Source of the DNA: Salvator merianae
Taxonomy: Eukaryota > Chordata > Lepidosauria > Squamata > Teiidae
DNA length: 64,000 nucleotides
Assembly (NCBI GenBank): GCA_003586115.2
Contig: QVOM02000042.1
Coordinates: 33,961,721-34,025,720 of the forward strand
Reading direction: 5' to 3'
In this document: piece after piece, positions 46,201-58,343 of the stretch
Position numbering within the stretch: position 1 is the stretch's first letter
Layout of the letters: each line of letters opens with the position of its first letter
Translations under genes and position numbers: made by a program
Notes under the pieces: model-generated
What the model was told of the DNA's origin: nothing
The model's database searches: none
The model's input: only the letters and a program-made list of their open reading frames with translations

Positions 46201-48940
46201 CTTTGATTTCCTAAAGGCTACCACCTCAACCTATGGACAACAAAAAACTTATTTCCTGTATAGTGAACAAAGGCATCTTGGGAAAGGGAAAGAGTAACTC
46301 CTATTCCTGTGACTGTATAATTAGAGCTAATAATACATAGTATGTCCATCCTGAAGTAATACAGGATTCAATAAGAATGTGTTCACCGCTTGTGTGATGA
46401 ACACCAACTGCCCACAGAGGTTGTGGAACTGAAGGAACTCAACCCCACACTTCTGTAACCAGGAGCCTCTTAAAGGCAAGCTAACATTCTCTAGCACTTC
46501 CTGTGGCCTTCTCAGAAGCTAAACTCTCCTCCCCCTGGGCCTTGCAGCTAGGAGGGAAAGAGGCCACATTTGAGCCTGGCAGAGCCCAGAGAATGGGCAG
46601 GGACAACAGGATTGTCGTGGGCTGTGCAAGGATGTCGTCGCAGGTGCAACACAGTCCCATCCACTCCCCGCTGCAAGGCCAGTTGGGAAAGTGAGCCCAG
46701 CCACTGGGAAGGCCACAGAGGGGGTAGCAGAGTGTTACTTTGCCTTGCATAGGCTCATGTGTACACTTTCACTCAACTGCCCCCTCCTCCCTCCCTCCAA
46801 CAGCTACACAGGTTTGAGATTGAACCTCTTCAATTCCACACTCTTTGGGCAGTCTGAGTTCATCAAACAGGAGTTCGACACACCCCTAGAACACAACTAT
46901 GTGCACTCAACTCCCTCACATATCTGCACCAAGGAGACAGCATGGGCAATAGGGCAGCTTCTCCTAGTTCATTCAGTGATTCTCAATGGGGGAGGGGGGA
47001 GGCACAGGCTCATCTCTTTCTGACATCCTTTTACAAGGGACCAATTTCTATTTCTGGTAATAATTTATTTCATGCACTACACTTAAAAGTTTCACTGATT
47101 TTACTATTTCAAAATGCTTTATTTTTATTTTTGCAGCAGGCAATTCTGTAATTAACAAGCAAAACTTTGTTTATAAGAAGAACAAAGAAGAGTTGAACTT
47201 TTTTTCTATTTTTGACTCTTCCTTCTGTGAACAGTATAAATCAACCTGTCCCAAGCTGATGCTATCTGTATCTTCTGAACTCCACCTGCTCTGACCATTG
47301 GTGAGTCTGGGACAGATGAAAGCTGGAGTCTACACGTTAGGGAAGGTGGATGAGTGATGGTCCTCAAATTATTCTAAAGAGTCATTCAAAGAAAAAAAAG
47401 TGCAGAGGATGAACGCAATATGTGATGTTTGAGTGTCAACACTTTCCCTCATACATCTGGGATATCTCATGCTATTGACTGATACAAAAACAGTTGCCAC
47501 AATGAAACAACCGTTGCAGCCTGTTAGGAATATGTTTTTTGTGAATTGCATGAGCAGCAACAATGGGAAATCTTGCTTTCATATACTTGACTGTATCCTA
47601 GTCTCGGTCCATTGTACACCAGGACATACTTCAGGTATACAAGAACAGGGCTTCCAGCTGATGCATCTCCACTGCCCCAGCTTAACCAAAACAATGCAAA
47701 AAAGCACATCCTTACAACCTACATCCTTACAACCTTCATATCAGTAATTCTGAGTAGATCATCAAGAACTATCACATGTGAATTGTCAGCAATTCCACTA
47801 GACTGGTCTACTTTTATTAAACTGAAACATCTAACTATGGAACATGATACACCACACTTTGATACAACATTTCTGCTGGACTGTCATCCTTCACAGCAAT
47901 TTTGTTGTTTCAATTTTTGTTTCCTTAAATGTTACATTATGTTTAATATGTAGTTTGCGGGGTCATATTGCATTCTACCTTGCTAATTCTTCCAACATGC
48001 AACTTCTCCCACATGTTGTAGGTGGTTATACTTCCACAAAAAACACACAAATATTCAAGAGCATTACTCAACTCCTGGTAGTGTTGACTAAATTACTTAC
48101 AGACATTCCACACATCTTCCATGTCAATACCTTGCAGGCATTAACAAAACTGCTTCAGCTTTACAAAGCTGGTATGCAAATTTTATACCATATAGAGAGA
48201 ATGTGAGAAGATACAAAATCTGCATTCGCACTCCCTGCCTGAAAACCATAAATGGAGAGAATGCATCCAAGAGCCGGATCGTGTGCCCCTCAGCTCACAA
48301 TACCTCCAGGTTCAGGGAATACAATGAGTAAGTGTGACATGACATTACATGCTGCTTTCCCCTTTCCCACAAAAGGTGTCTAGCATTCCCATGGCCCATC
48401 ATGCCTCTTGGACAAACTCTGTGTAGCACATGTGCAGCTCTCCTCCCACTTTAGGATACAAGTTTGGTTGAGGGACAAGCTGCACAATTTTTCATACTGT
48501 CATTTTAGTCTTATGAAGAAGCACAACACACTCCCCTCCACCTATCAGAGGAAGATGTGATGGAACTCAATTGTTTCAGAGGCCACATTCCAGGCTTCCT
48601 TATGACACAAGGGCTAAAAATATTGTCCTAACTGTTATGGCTTTATCCTGATTCTTACATAGATTTACAAAGGAGCTGGAGAAGAAAGACACATGGAAAG
48701 AAAGTATTAGAAGACCAATCCATTTCTTTCCCTTTTCACTGCCCATTCCAGAGATACTTGTACAAACCTATGCAAAATCCAGTCAACTGAGGAGCACCTA
48801 AAGAATCGCTCCAACACCCACCCAGGCCTTAAGAAAAGAACTTCTGAAGCCTAAGTGGAGCTCCGACGAGTTAGCCCCCAAACTAGCAGAAGACATCTGA
48901 GATAATACATTTGGACAGCGACTTTCCATTGATGGAATTA
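43216..48940. other. HABP4 intron 1, distal part
   Basis: About 5.7 kb with no confident element. G/T-rich low complexity at 43990-44340. The frames at 44676-45190 and 46481-46750 are short, lack family features and look like chance. Confidence 0.45.
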
Positions 48941-49783
48941 ACTGGAAATAATGACGGGCAGGGACACTGAGAAAGATCTTGTTGTGGGCCAACCGGGGTC
49001 ATCAGAAGAGGCAAGCGGAAAGCACAACTTTCAGCCGCGCTTTCCCTCCACCCGCCGCCTTTTTAAAGTACTCCTCCTCCTGCTGCTGCTAAAGAGAAAC
49101 TCCCGTCCAGACGCCACAATCGCTCGTCCTGACGCAGGCGATGGCCCAGCGCTTGTCCCAGCCAGGCGGCTCGCCCACGGATGGCACGCTCGGGGAGGAG
49201 TCGGCAGGAACCACGAGGCGGCCCGGGCGGCTGCGCACCTTCCTTCGCCTCGGAGGCGGCGGAGAGGCGTTGCGCCCGCTCTCTCTGCAGTCTCAGGCGG
49301 GGCAGGTCTGCAGGGAGAAGCGCAAACTGCAACGCAGGACACCGGGAAGCGGCCTCCTACCGCCCAGGGCACCCGTGCACTGATCCGGCCTTCCGCCACC
49401 ACCCCTACCTGCTTCGTTAGTTTCCCATCCGTATGCCCGAATCCGGATTTTCTCCCTCCCTTGCCCATTCACACACAGAGAGAGAAAATAAAAAGGAAAT
49501 GGAAACCGGGAAGGGGGGGGGGATGTTTGAAGCATGCCTGACTGGAAGGCGTCGAGGAACCCTTGTTCAAGAATCTATCTCGAGAGAGCTTATTAGGAGG
49601 GCAAAGCCCTCATCCCGCCCCAAAGAAGCGCATCTTCTCCCAAGAAAGCGCACCTTGTTCCCCGTGCAGTTAGGCACCTCCGGCGCAGCACACGGCCCTC
49701 GCTGCGCTCTTTCGCACGTCGCGCAATAGGCACACTCTCCCGCTGTTCCCCACCCCCACCGCCTTTCCCACGTAACCCCTTAC

Positions 49784-50075
49784 CGGCTGCCGGCGGGTTC
49801 TCCGGCTGCGGAAACGACGAGCCCTTGCGGTCCTTTTGGGATTCCTTTTTGGCAGCGGCGCCGGCGGCAGCTCCCCCAGGGCCAGGCTTCCTGGCGCCTC
49901 CGACAGCGTCTTCGCGCTTCTTGCTTTGCTCTTTGCGCCGCTCTGCCTCTCGGAGGATGTCGAACGGGTCGGACTCGTCGTCGAGCAGCTGGTGGAAGCG
50001 GTTGGCAACGGCGCAGCCGAAGCTCTCCTGCATGGTGGTGGCGGCGGCCACGGGGCTAGCCAGTGCGCCCTTCAT
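49784..50075 (-). CDS. HABP4: HABP4 exon 1 (start codon)
   Basis: 97 codons plus one base, donor CCG|GTAAGG. It begins [12 protein letters not shown], followed by [20 protein letters not shown] and [16 protein letters not shown]. This acidic/hydrophobic block is diagnostic of HABP4 and close to human from its first Met. A Lys/Arg/Gly/Ala-rich region (KKREDAVGG...[10 protein letters not shown]) follows. The ATG at 50075 is chosen because the human protein starts at the same residue. Confidence 0.95.
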
Positions 50076-50203
50076 TATTACCGCGGCGGCGGCGGCACTT
50101 CCAGCCGCCCCTAGCTGAATGCGACAGAAAAGAGCAAGTCTTTCTTAGCGCGGCCCAAGTAACCACGCCATAGCCACGCGCCCGCCCCGTCCGACTGCAC
50201 TAC

Positions 50204-50352
50204 CCAATGTCCAGGAAGGTTCTGCCTCCAAAGCTCGAGCAAATAACCAATCAGCGCTCTCTGCTCCTCCTGGCCATACCCAATAATGCACCTCCAAGGC
50301 TTATAGAGACAGTGGCCAACCAGCGCGCTCGTTGCTTGTTCAGTCAACCAAT
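50204..50352. promoter_or_regulatory. Array of four CCAAT boxes upstream of HABP4
   Basis: CCAAT on the plus strand at 50204-50208, 50247-50251, 50280-50284 and 50348-50352, between about 130 and 280 bp upstream of the HABP4 ATG. All four face away from HABP4. They sit in a GC-rich, TATA-less context, as in NF-Y-driven promoters. Confidence 0.6.
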
Positions 50353-50510
50353 GAAAACGCGGAGTTCCCTCCGCTCGCAAAATTTCCCACGGCGGGGCGA
50401 ATTACGCAAAACGATGGCGTATTACGCAAAGCGTCTGTGGCGTCACGTGCCCCGTTTGGAGACAGATTGGACTAATACGCGGGGGGGGGCGGGCTTCTTG
50501 CGCCTAGGTA

Positions 50511-51605
50511 AAAGTAGTATGGTTAATAACTTCTTTATAACCACAGTGCCTAAAGGAAACTAAATAGAATGGTCCCATGGGAGTTTATGGCAAAAATCTA
50601 TACATTCTGTACACAAGAGAGAAACAAAAACACGTGTGTAATCTGTGGGAACAAGGCAGTATGGGTACTTGTGTGAAGAAATAAAGGTTTAAATAGGTTT
50701 AAATATGTGATATTGTCGAATACCTGACAGCATTCGAATCGAGATCCAATAGCAAAGAAGACTGATACTGAAAAAGTAATAGTGGCCTTCTTGAAAAATA
50801 CCATCCTCACTGGGTTTATCAATAGTGGTCCAGGATTATAGAGAAAAGAGTCCTAAGTATTTTAGGCTGAAAGTGTGCTGGTGCGGACAGTAAGGATATC
50901 TCCTTTTTATTCTTCAGTTTCTGTCTGGTGACTGCTGCAGGCTGCGCTTTGAATTAGAGGAGGCCTTCTAACGCAGGCAGAACAGGTGAAGAATCTTTAC
51001 TCTCTCTGCAGCTCAGATTGAGAAGGGAAGGGTGCAGTGTGCAGGGCATGGAAAACTCTGCAGTAGTTTGAAGGGACTCTTTCAACTCAGTGTATGTTCC
51101 TGTGCCGAGGAAATCACTTCCTTTCCATTGCATGTAACATCTCATGGTACAATTACTGTACTACATCAGGTATATTTATTATAATACTGCAATAGTGTTA
51201 CTAGGATTCAGTGCAATATTAATAAATCCAATATTACCATGCACATTTTTATTGAATAAATTAGGTATTGACAGAATGATTAAACCAAATAACCCAACCA
51301 TCTTTTAGTCAGCATTATCTACATTATTGTTCCAAGGACACAATGGCACCCCCCAGGGCTTCTCCTGACACTCACAGAACAAAAGCTCCCTTTCATTCTG
51401 TGGAGAAGCAACCAGACAGGGGTGCAGCATGCTCTCAAATTTCAAATGTGCTCTTTAGCCCTAGAAGATAATTTTTTCATCTATAGCAAAAGTGCATAAA
51501 CTTTTGGTACATGGGGCCCATAAAAGCTAATGGTGAAAAAACAAGGAATTTTTTTCACTATACAGTACACAGAATAGAATAGAACTGAGAGACTTAACTC
51601 TTTCT
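50511..51605. other. Intergenic spacer, no feature recognised
   Basis: AT-rich DNA between the HABP4 promoter and the Bov-B copy. Nothing supported. Confidence 0.5.
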
Positions 51606-51609
51606 TGAG

Positions 51610-54130
51610 GGGGCTAGAAAAGAACTTTGAGAACTGTATGTGTCCCTTTGGCCAAGAAAACCTCATCAACAGTATCAAGGCTAAAACATATGACACTGGA
51701 AGTGGAACCTCTCAGGTTGGAAGGTGTCCAATGTGTTACTGAGGAAGAGCAGAAGACAATTACAAGTAGCTCCAGAAACAGTGAAGTGACTGGGCCAAAG
51801 GCAAAAAAATGCTCAGCTGTGGATGTGGAAAGTCCAATGCTGTAAAAAACAACACTGCACAGGAACCTGCAACGTAGGATCTATATACCAAGGTAAGCTG
51901 GCTGTGAGCAAACACAAGATAAAACATCAAATCTTGGGAGTCAGTGAATTAAAATGGATGGGAATGGGTGAATTTTATTTAGATGACCATTATATCTATG
52001 GGCAAAAATCCCCCAGAAGAAATAGATTAGCCCTTATAGTCAGTAAAAGGGTACAAACTCAAAAATGTCAGAACAACCTGTTTGAATCCAAGGCAAACAG
52101 TTCAACAGCACCTAATCCAAGTCTATGCCCCAACTCTGATTCCGAAGAGACTGAAGTTGGCCAGTTCTATGAAGACCTACAACAACTTCTAGAACTAACA
52201 CCAAAAAAGATGATACTTTTGTCATAGAGAGACTGGAATGCTAAAGTAGGAAATCAAAAGATAACCGGAATAACAGGCAAGTCTTGCTTGGAATATAAAA
52301 TGAAGTAGGGCAGAGATTTAATAGTTTTGTCAAGAGAACTTGCTGCTCATAGCAAATATTCCTTTTCCAACAGCCCAAAGGGTGACTCTATGCATGGACA
52401 TCACCAGGTAGTCAATACTGAAATCAGATTGATTATATACTTGGCAGCCAAAGATGGAGAAGCTCTATACGTTCAGTAAAAACAAAACCTGAAGCTGACT
52501 GTGGTTTGCTTCTTATTGCAAACTTCAAGCATAAATTGAAGAAAGTCAGGAAAACAGTAAACAATGAAGGTATAGCCCAAATAATATCCCTTAGGAATAT
52601 GCAGTGGAGATAGTGAATAAAGTGATTAGATCTGGTAGGCAGAGAGCTTGAAGAACTATGGACAGAAGTTCATAACATTGTACAGGAGGCAGCCACAAAT
52701 ACATCCCAAAGAAAAAGAAGAGCAGAAAGCAAAATGGCTGTCTGATGATGCTTTACAAATAACTAAGGAAAAAAGGAAACCAAAAAGCAAGGGAGAAAGG
52801 AAAGGTATACCCAATTGAATGCAGATTTCCAGAGAATAGCAATGTAAAGAAATAGAAGAAAATAATAAAATGGGAAAGACAAGATTTCTTCAAGAAAATT
52901 GGAGATATCAAGGGAACATTTCATGCGAAAATTGGCATGATAAAAGACACCAGTGGTGAGACTTAACAGAAGTAGAAGAGATTAAGAAAAAGTGGCATGA
53001 ATACACAGACAAACTATACAAGAAAGATGTTAATATCACTGATAACCACAATGGTGTGGCCACTAACTTAGAACCAGACATCCTGTAGAGTGAAGTTGTC
53101 AAGGGTGGTGAGGTGATGGAATTCTAGTGGAGTAAATCTTACAAAGATGATGCTGTTAAATTATTGGACTCAATATGACAGCAAATTTGGAAAACTCAGC
53201 AGTAGCCACAGGACTGGAAAAGGTCAGTTTGCATCCCAATCCCAAACAAGGGCAATGTCAAGGAATGTTCAAACTACTGAACAACTGCGCTCATTTCACA
53301 TGCTACCAAAGTAATGCTGAAGATCCTACAAGCTCGGCTTCAGCAATACGTGAACCAAGAACTGGCAGAATTGCAAGCTGGTTTTCAAAGGAGGAGAAGA
53401 AATAGCGTTCAAATTACCAACATTTGCTGGGTCATGGAGAAAGCAAGAGAGTTTGAGAAAAACAGATAGTTCTGATGCATTGACTATGCTAAAGCCTATG
53501 ACTATGTGGATCACAACCTATTGTGGCAAGTCCTTAAAGAGATGGGAGTACTAGACCACCTCATCTGTCTCCTGAGGAACCTGCATGTGGGTCAAGAAGC
53601 AACTATCAGAACCAAACATGAAACAACCGATTGGTTCCAAATTGGGGAATAAATACAACAAGGCTATATATTGTCGCCCTATTTATTTACCTTATATGCA
53701 GAGTACATTATGTGAAATGCCAGGCTAGATTAATCAAAAGACAGAATTAAGATTGGGCAGAGAAATATCAACAACTTCAGATATGCAGACAGTACCACTC
53801 TGGTGGCAGAAACTGAAAAGAAATTAAGGAATCTATTGATAAAAACTAATATGGCATCCTGTCCCCATTACTTGGAAGCAGTGATAGATTTTTTTTACTT
53901 TTTACTTTTTTTTACTTTTCTAGGCTGAAAGATCACTGCAGATGGTGATTGCATCCAGAAAATTAAAGGACACTTGCTCCTTAGAAGGAAGGCTATGGCA
54001 GAAATGGACAGCATTTTTAAAAAGCAGACATTACCTTCATCACAAAGGTCCACAGAGTCAAAGCTATAATTTTCCCAGTAGTAACATTTAAGAATTGGAC
54101 CATAAGGAAGGCTGAGTGCCAAAGAACCAA
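51610..54130 (+). mobile_element. Bov-B (RTE) LINE, 5' UTR to reverse transcriptase, decayed
   Basis: Starts with the squamate Bov-B 5' region (GGAAGGTGTCCAATGTG and an ACAAGTAGCTCCAGA segment). The endonuclease pieces GVSELKWMGMGEF and DDHYIYG follow, then linker and reverse transcriptase pieces. These include DYAKAYDYVDHNLL and, at 53782-53793, the catalytic box read as YADS instead of YADD. It ends near a KVHLVK-equivalent region. Many stops and shifts. The 3' terminus is missing. Confidence 0.85.
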
Positions 54131-54191
54131 TGTTAAGATTTCCTTAGTCTTGTTGTTGGCGATGCTTGTTGAAGGCCTACTTGACTTCAGC

Positions 54192-54655
54192 TGTGTCCAG
54201 ACAGGAGTTAAATCATGCAATTATGTTGTGGCTACGTTAGGATTGCCACACATCTCTGTGGCAAACCCAACATAGCTCTGTTTTATAAGGGTGAAATCCC
54301 ACTATATCCTATTCCAGGAAAACACAGCTCTCAGTATAGATTTTCCTAGAATAGTCCTATAATCTACCTGTCTGAAAGCTTGGCTTGTGGGTTCCTTCCT
54401 GGAGAAAATGGCCCCACATATGCACAGTGCTGAAACTGGCCGCCAAGTATGTGCATACAGTTCTGGGTATTTTGCACCCTTAAAATACCCAGAGGTAGCT
54501 ACCTTGCCATCCCGTGAGCAAGCATGGAGACAGGTAAGTGCCTGTGTTTGCCCCATGATGTTGCTCCGCTGTCTGGAAGGAACGGTGAGAGGAAATAGTG
54601 AGATGCAAACAAGCTCATGAATGTTTCTCTCGCCATCTGGAGGTGCCCTTCATTC
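54192..54655. mobile_element. Non-autonomous DNA element, family E copy 2
   Basis: Starts TGTGTCCAGACAGG like 30101 and shares AAATACCCAGAGGTAG-like, CTTGCCATC and CCATCTGGAGG segments in the same order, about 460 bp. It is followed directly by a Bov-B piece on the other strand. Confidence 0.5.
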
Positions 54656-54752
54656 TTCAGATCATCTGGGTCTAGGTTAGTGACCACACCATCATGGTTA
54701 TCAGTGATGTTAAGATCTTTCTTGTATAGTTCTTCTGTATATTCTTACCAAA
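54656..54752 (-). mobile_element. Short Bov-B fragment, opposite orientation
   Basis: The complement matches the segment of the neighbouring Bov-B near 53000-53100 (TCACTGATAACCA and GGTGTGGTCACTAACC-like). It is a separate insertion or an inverted duplicate. Confidence 0.65.
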
Positions 54753-55339
54753 TCAATGCATATTTCATACGAAAGTTGATAACATTTATTTGCAATTATG
54801 TATACCCCACCTTTCAGGATAAAAAAATCCTCTTCCAACACTGAAATATATTTAGACTCCTATATACCTAGAAAGAGAAAATCAGGCAGGTCTTCCCTGC
54901 TGGACAGTTACAGGTAAATTTCCTGTACGACTGGACTGGTTGATAGTCTAGCTCAACAGGCTGAAGCTATGCAAGGAGGTCTTCACCTGCCTCCTTCTGT
55001 CTCCTGAAATATTTTCAATAGGGCATAACAAAGCCTGAAAAAAATAGCAATAGCTGCTGTTGTGAATAGTTGCGCATACATTAAAGTTTTACACTAAACA
55101 AGCTATATCTTCTATTTTACAGATATTTGACCTCACTGAGTACTTTTTCCATTATACCCCTCCAGCTATCCATTGAAAATAGTACTTCATGTCTTTCCTG
55201 ACACATGCAATAGTGAATAAAGGTTCAATACTCAGTTAATCTCTTAATCTTTGTAGTGTAACAATACCTATTTGCCTTGTCTGTCTTTACTGGTGGAGAT
55301 TAAGGGATTTGTCTAAGACACACATCCTTATCCCATTCT
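54753..55339. other. Intergenic spacer, no feature recognised
   Basis: AT-rich and non-coding. Nothing supported. Confidence 0.45.
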
Positions 55340-55704
55340 AAGGTGAAACAGACCCTGTAGCACAGATATTGTCCGTGCTGTGGGGTCCTAATAACTTACC
55401 TGAAGCAGGCTACTGTGCAGATGCTGGTAGCCTTACCCAATCCTCACCATGGCAGTGGTCAGGAAGCATCCAGTCGCTGCCATGGTGACCGGCAGACCAG
55501 TGCAGCACACAGGTGCAATGAGCCGATTGCACTGGCCTATACGCTGCAATGCCAGGTAAGTGTGAATACACTTTACTGGGAGGTGACTATCATCTAATTA
55601 GTGCTCCACAGGTAGTAGCAATTGGGAGCAGATATCTCCCGCTCCTGGCTGCTCGAGTCTCTGCAAGGTGCAAATGCACTTGACTAGCAAGCGCGAACAG
55701 GCCC
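55340..55704 (-). mobile_element. Non-autonomous DNA element, family B copy 1
   Basis: Minus-strand copy of the family at 60567 and 62915. It shares the terminus GGGCCTGTTCGCGC (complement at 55691-55704), the ATTAGTGCTCCACAG block and the CCATGGCAG block. The low-coordinate boundary is uncertain. Confidence 0.6.
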
Positions 55705-57690
55705 ATAGTCATGGAGACCAGTAATAGCTGGAGAAAAATAAACGGTGGTTTGCTGGAATAGAGGTGAGGTGTCATTTGGATCATATTCTGATCCATAGCA
55801 CACCAAAACACAGGGCAGGGTAATCAAAACAGACCAAAGTCATTGCGCATTTGGCACACTGCTATTAACCAGCTCAGTTTCACAACCATAGCTAACTGAA
55901 GTTGCTCAAAATTTAATGAAACTACTTGGATAGTGTTTTGGTAAATTTGTGTAGTAGTCTGGGGGAAAATGCCTAGAAAAGTCATCGCCAGTTCCGCTTA
56001 TCTTTTAAAAGTAGCTCTGCTACTGTTGCTCTGGACTTCTATGGGCTATTATTTTCATGAAAAATGATGGCAACCCAATGGTAATCCTCATGTTATTGCT
56101 GTGTAGTTCAGGTACTCAGTCACTGTAATCAGCTGGGCAGTAGGAAAGCACAGCAGAATACATACCTAATGTAATAATGCTTGGTGTTTTGGAATTTATT
56201 AGGATCTCCTTGTTGCAAAGTATGCTATCAGTGCAGCATTAATACTTATTAACACCGAGTATTGTCAGATAATTCTCACTGCCTTTCATTTCTTTTGTAG
56301 TCTAGGGGAGGATTAGGAAAGATGAGAGCCAGTAAATGGTGGCCCATGAATCATGCCTACAGGATCACCGAAGTGGAACAGCAACAAACAGTTTGGTTTT
56401 CCTTGCCTGGACATGGCTTGTGGTTCAGGTGAGTGAAAATGAGGCTTGCCGTCATGGTATTGCTTCTACTATTCCATGGTCCCAATCTATTGTATAGCCA
56501 TTTTTGTAGTATAGGGTAAAATTGGAAATATACTGTATTTCCTGCTATAATAACTTCCAAAATCACCCTGAATCCTTTCTAAAATTTATTTTGATTAAAT
56601 ATTATTTGCCAAATTATAGATGCATCTTATATGCCAATGCATTGTATATGGCAGAAAATACAATTGATGAAAGGTAGAGAGGACAAATTTAGAAGTTAGG
56701 TTCTTGTTACCAGGCCTTCTGCATTCTTGTTTTAAATTCTTATTTTGAATTAAGTGTTGTCATTGCTGTTAAACAGCTTCAGAAGATAACTGAACTGAAA
56801 GTCTAAATGGGAACTGTTAATGTCCAAACTTAGAACTAGCTCCACTTTTGCTTTCTGCTTATGCAAACAGACTTTCAGTACTACCCTCATCAGATTGCTA
56901 AAGACCCTCTCTTTTAATCCAGATTTCTCCCTAATAAAAAGAAAGAAAAAATCCAGGGAAGTTTATAAAAATAAAAAAATAATCACTTCATTTCTCAACT
57001 GACGCCAAGGACCCATTTGCCCTCATCTGAATGCAGGTGGGATTGTGCAGACATCTGCATGGAGCACAGGGTTAGATGGTAGACTTTGGGCCTGGTCATA
57101 TATTCTAAAATTTGCAGAAGTTTATGGAAACTGTATTGAGGCTGGCATGATGTGGATGCACTTTGTGCAACAATTGTACTCTTTGTGAGGAGGATTTCAC
57201 TCTTCCTGAAAAGCATTTCTGAAAAGCCTTAATCTTGTAACTCTACATTTGGCAATTTTTTCAATAAGATAGGGGATTTTTGCATCAAGGGGCATTCCAA
57301 AAGCACAGAACCACACTCTCTAAAACAGTATTCATTTATCAAATATTCGCTCTGACAAACGTCGTTATGTTTGTAAAGGAATATTCAAACTGAACGCCAA
57401 AAAAAAAAAAAAAAAAAAAGGACTGGCAGACAGAAAGTTAGATGGTGCAGAAATCTGCTGGGACCACACTAAAGAGCTTAAAAAGCTCAGGTCCCAACAT
57501 AAGACATAATTTGCAAACCCTTTTGGTATGAGGATTAAGCACAGCTCCTCCATCTAAACTTCCTGATACAGGATTTATTGTTTCGGGCCGCTCTTTAAAT
57601 GTATCACATGTCAGAAATCGGATGCGGAACCATGGAACCTGTCTTGCCAATACTCATAAGCCCGGCCTCTCTGAAGAGCGCGCCAAACGT
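55705..57690. other. Intergenic spacer, no gene recognised
   Basis: About 2 kb of AT-rich DNA with a 21-nt A run at 57399-57419. No supported gene or element. Confidence 0.5.
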
Positions 57691-58043
57691 CTAAGTCTAT
57701 GTTTACTGTGCATTTAACCGCCAGTAATACAAAACCCGCCTCTTTCCAGTGTCGGCCAATCAGGTTCCTCCAGAGTTATTTGCATGAGGCAAACTTGCAG
57801 ACCTGCGGGCAGAAATGCCGGTGATCCACCCTTGTCGTAACCGTTCGAATTTCGTTGGCTAGAACTAGAAACTATTGACCAATTGTATCGCCCGAATGTG
57901 CTTAAGCCCGACCTAATCAGTGGTTCATCTCAGCCGTCCGTCCTCGATGGGAAGGGCGAGAGAGGTTTCCTTCCTTCTGATTGGGCACAGATCCTTGCCA
58001 CTCTCTTGACGTTAGAACCCGACTTGGTGATTGGTTCCGCCCA

Positions 58044-58066
58044 GGCGCGAAATGTAACGCGGGAAA
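58044..58066 (+). promoter_or_regulatory. Two adjacent E2F-like sites
   Basis: GGCGCGAAA (58044-58052) and GCGGGAAA (58059-58066) both fit the E2F consensus and start 15 bp apart. They lie just downstream of the last CCAAT box, about 280 bp before the ZNF367 start codon. Human ZNF367 is reported as a cell-cycle gene, which fits. Confidence 0.6.
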
Positions 58067-58240
58067 GTCTTGGGTTTGGTGGCGGCGGCGGCGGGCGGCC
58101 GGGATTGTGGTGTAGCTTCTGGTAAAAGTCGTGTGCGGCCGAGACCGCCACTAGTTCGGGACCCATCCGGAGGGAAAGCCTGTGCGGACAGCACTCGCGT
58201 AGCTGTCTCCTTCCCAGACATCTTCTCAACTTCTCTTGCC

Positions 58241-58252
58241 ATGCGAACCTAA
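58241..58252 (+). promoter_or_regulatory. Three-codon upstream ORF
   Basis: ATG CGA ACC TAA in good context (TTGCCATGC), about 90 nt before the ZNF367 ATG if the transcript starts upstream of it. It could reduce translation of the main frame. Confidence 0.4.
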
Positions 58253-58343
58253 AGAGTCCCCTCAGTCAGCGCTCCGAGGAGTAGCCGAAAGCGGCAGCGG
58301 CGCCGGATCCGGTTGTGCCAGACGAAGAGGCTCCTTGCGCAGG

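Larger units (their letters stand above)
38443..49783. other. HABP4 intron 1
   Basis: About 11.3 kb. It contains L2 and CR1 tails, a DNA element, two SINEs and a G-rich low-complexity zone near 43990-44340. Its 5' end is part of the CpG island. Frames of 60-196 codons here lack splice support or family motifs. Confidence 0.7.
17750..50130 (-). other. HABP4: HABP4 gene, complete coding region
   Basis: Hyaluronan-binding protein 4 (Ki-1/57), an RNA- and ribosome-associated protein of the SERBP1/HABP4 family in nucleus and cytoplasm. Eight coding exons at 50075-49784, 38442-38292, 37019-36858, 36727-36656, 34839-34756, 22181-22013, 19622-19440 and 19297-19241 join with consistent phases to 1170 nt, giving 389 residues (human 413 from memory). 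The N-terminus starts MKGALASPV as in HABP4 and not as in SERBP1. The ZNF367 and CDC14B neighbours also support HABP4. UTR limits are estimates. Confidence 0.93.
48950..50510. promoter_or_regulatory. HABP4: CpG island covering the HABP4 5' end
   Basis: A sharp change from AT-rich intron to GC-rich DNA with dense CpG, spanning the start of intron 1, exon 1 and the upstream region. Long open frames on both strands here (for example 48951-49541) follow from high GC content and are not taken as genes. Confidence 0.85.

Noticed and set aside
48951..49541. 196-codon plus-strand frame and a 145-codon minus-strand frame in the CpG island
   Set aside because: Both are Arg/Ala/Pro-rich frames that GC-rich DNA produces by chance. 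They overlap each other, lack known domains and lie in HABP4 intron 1.
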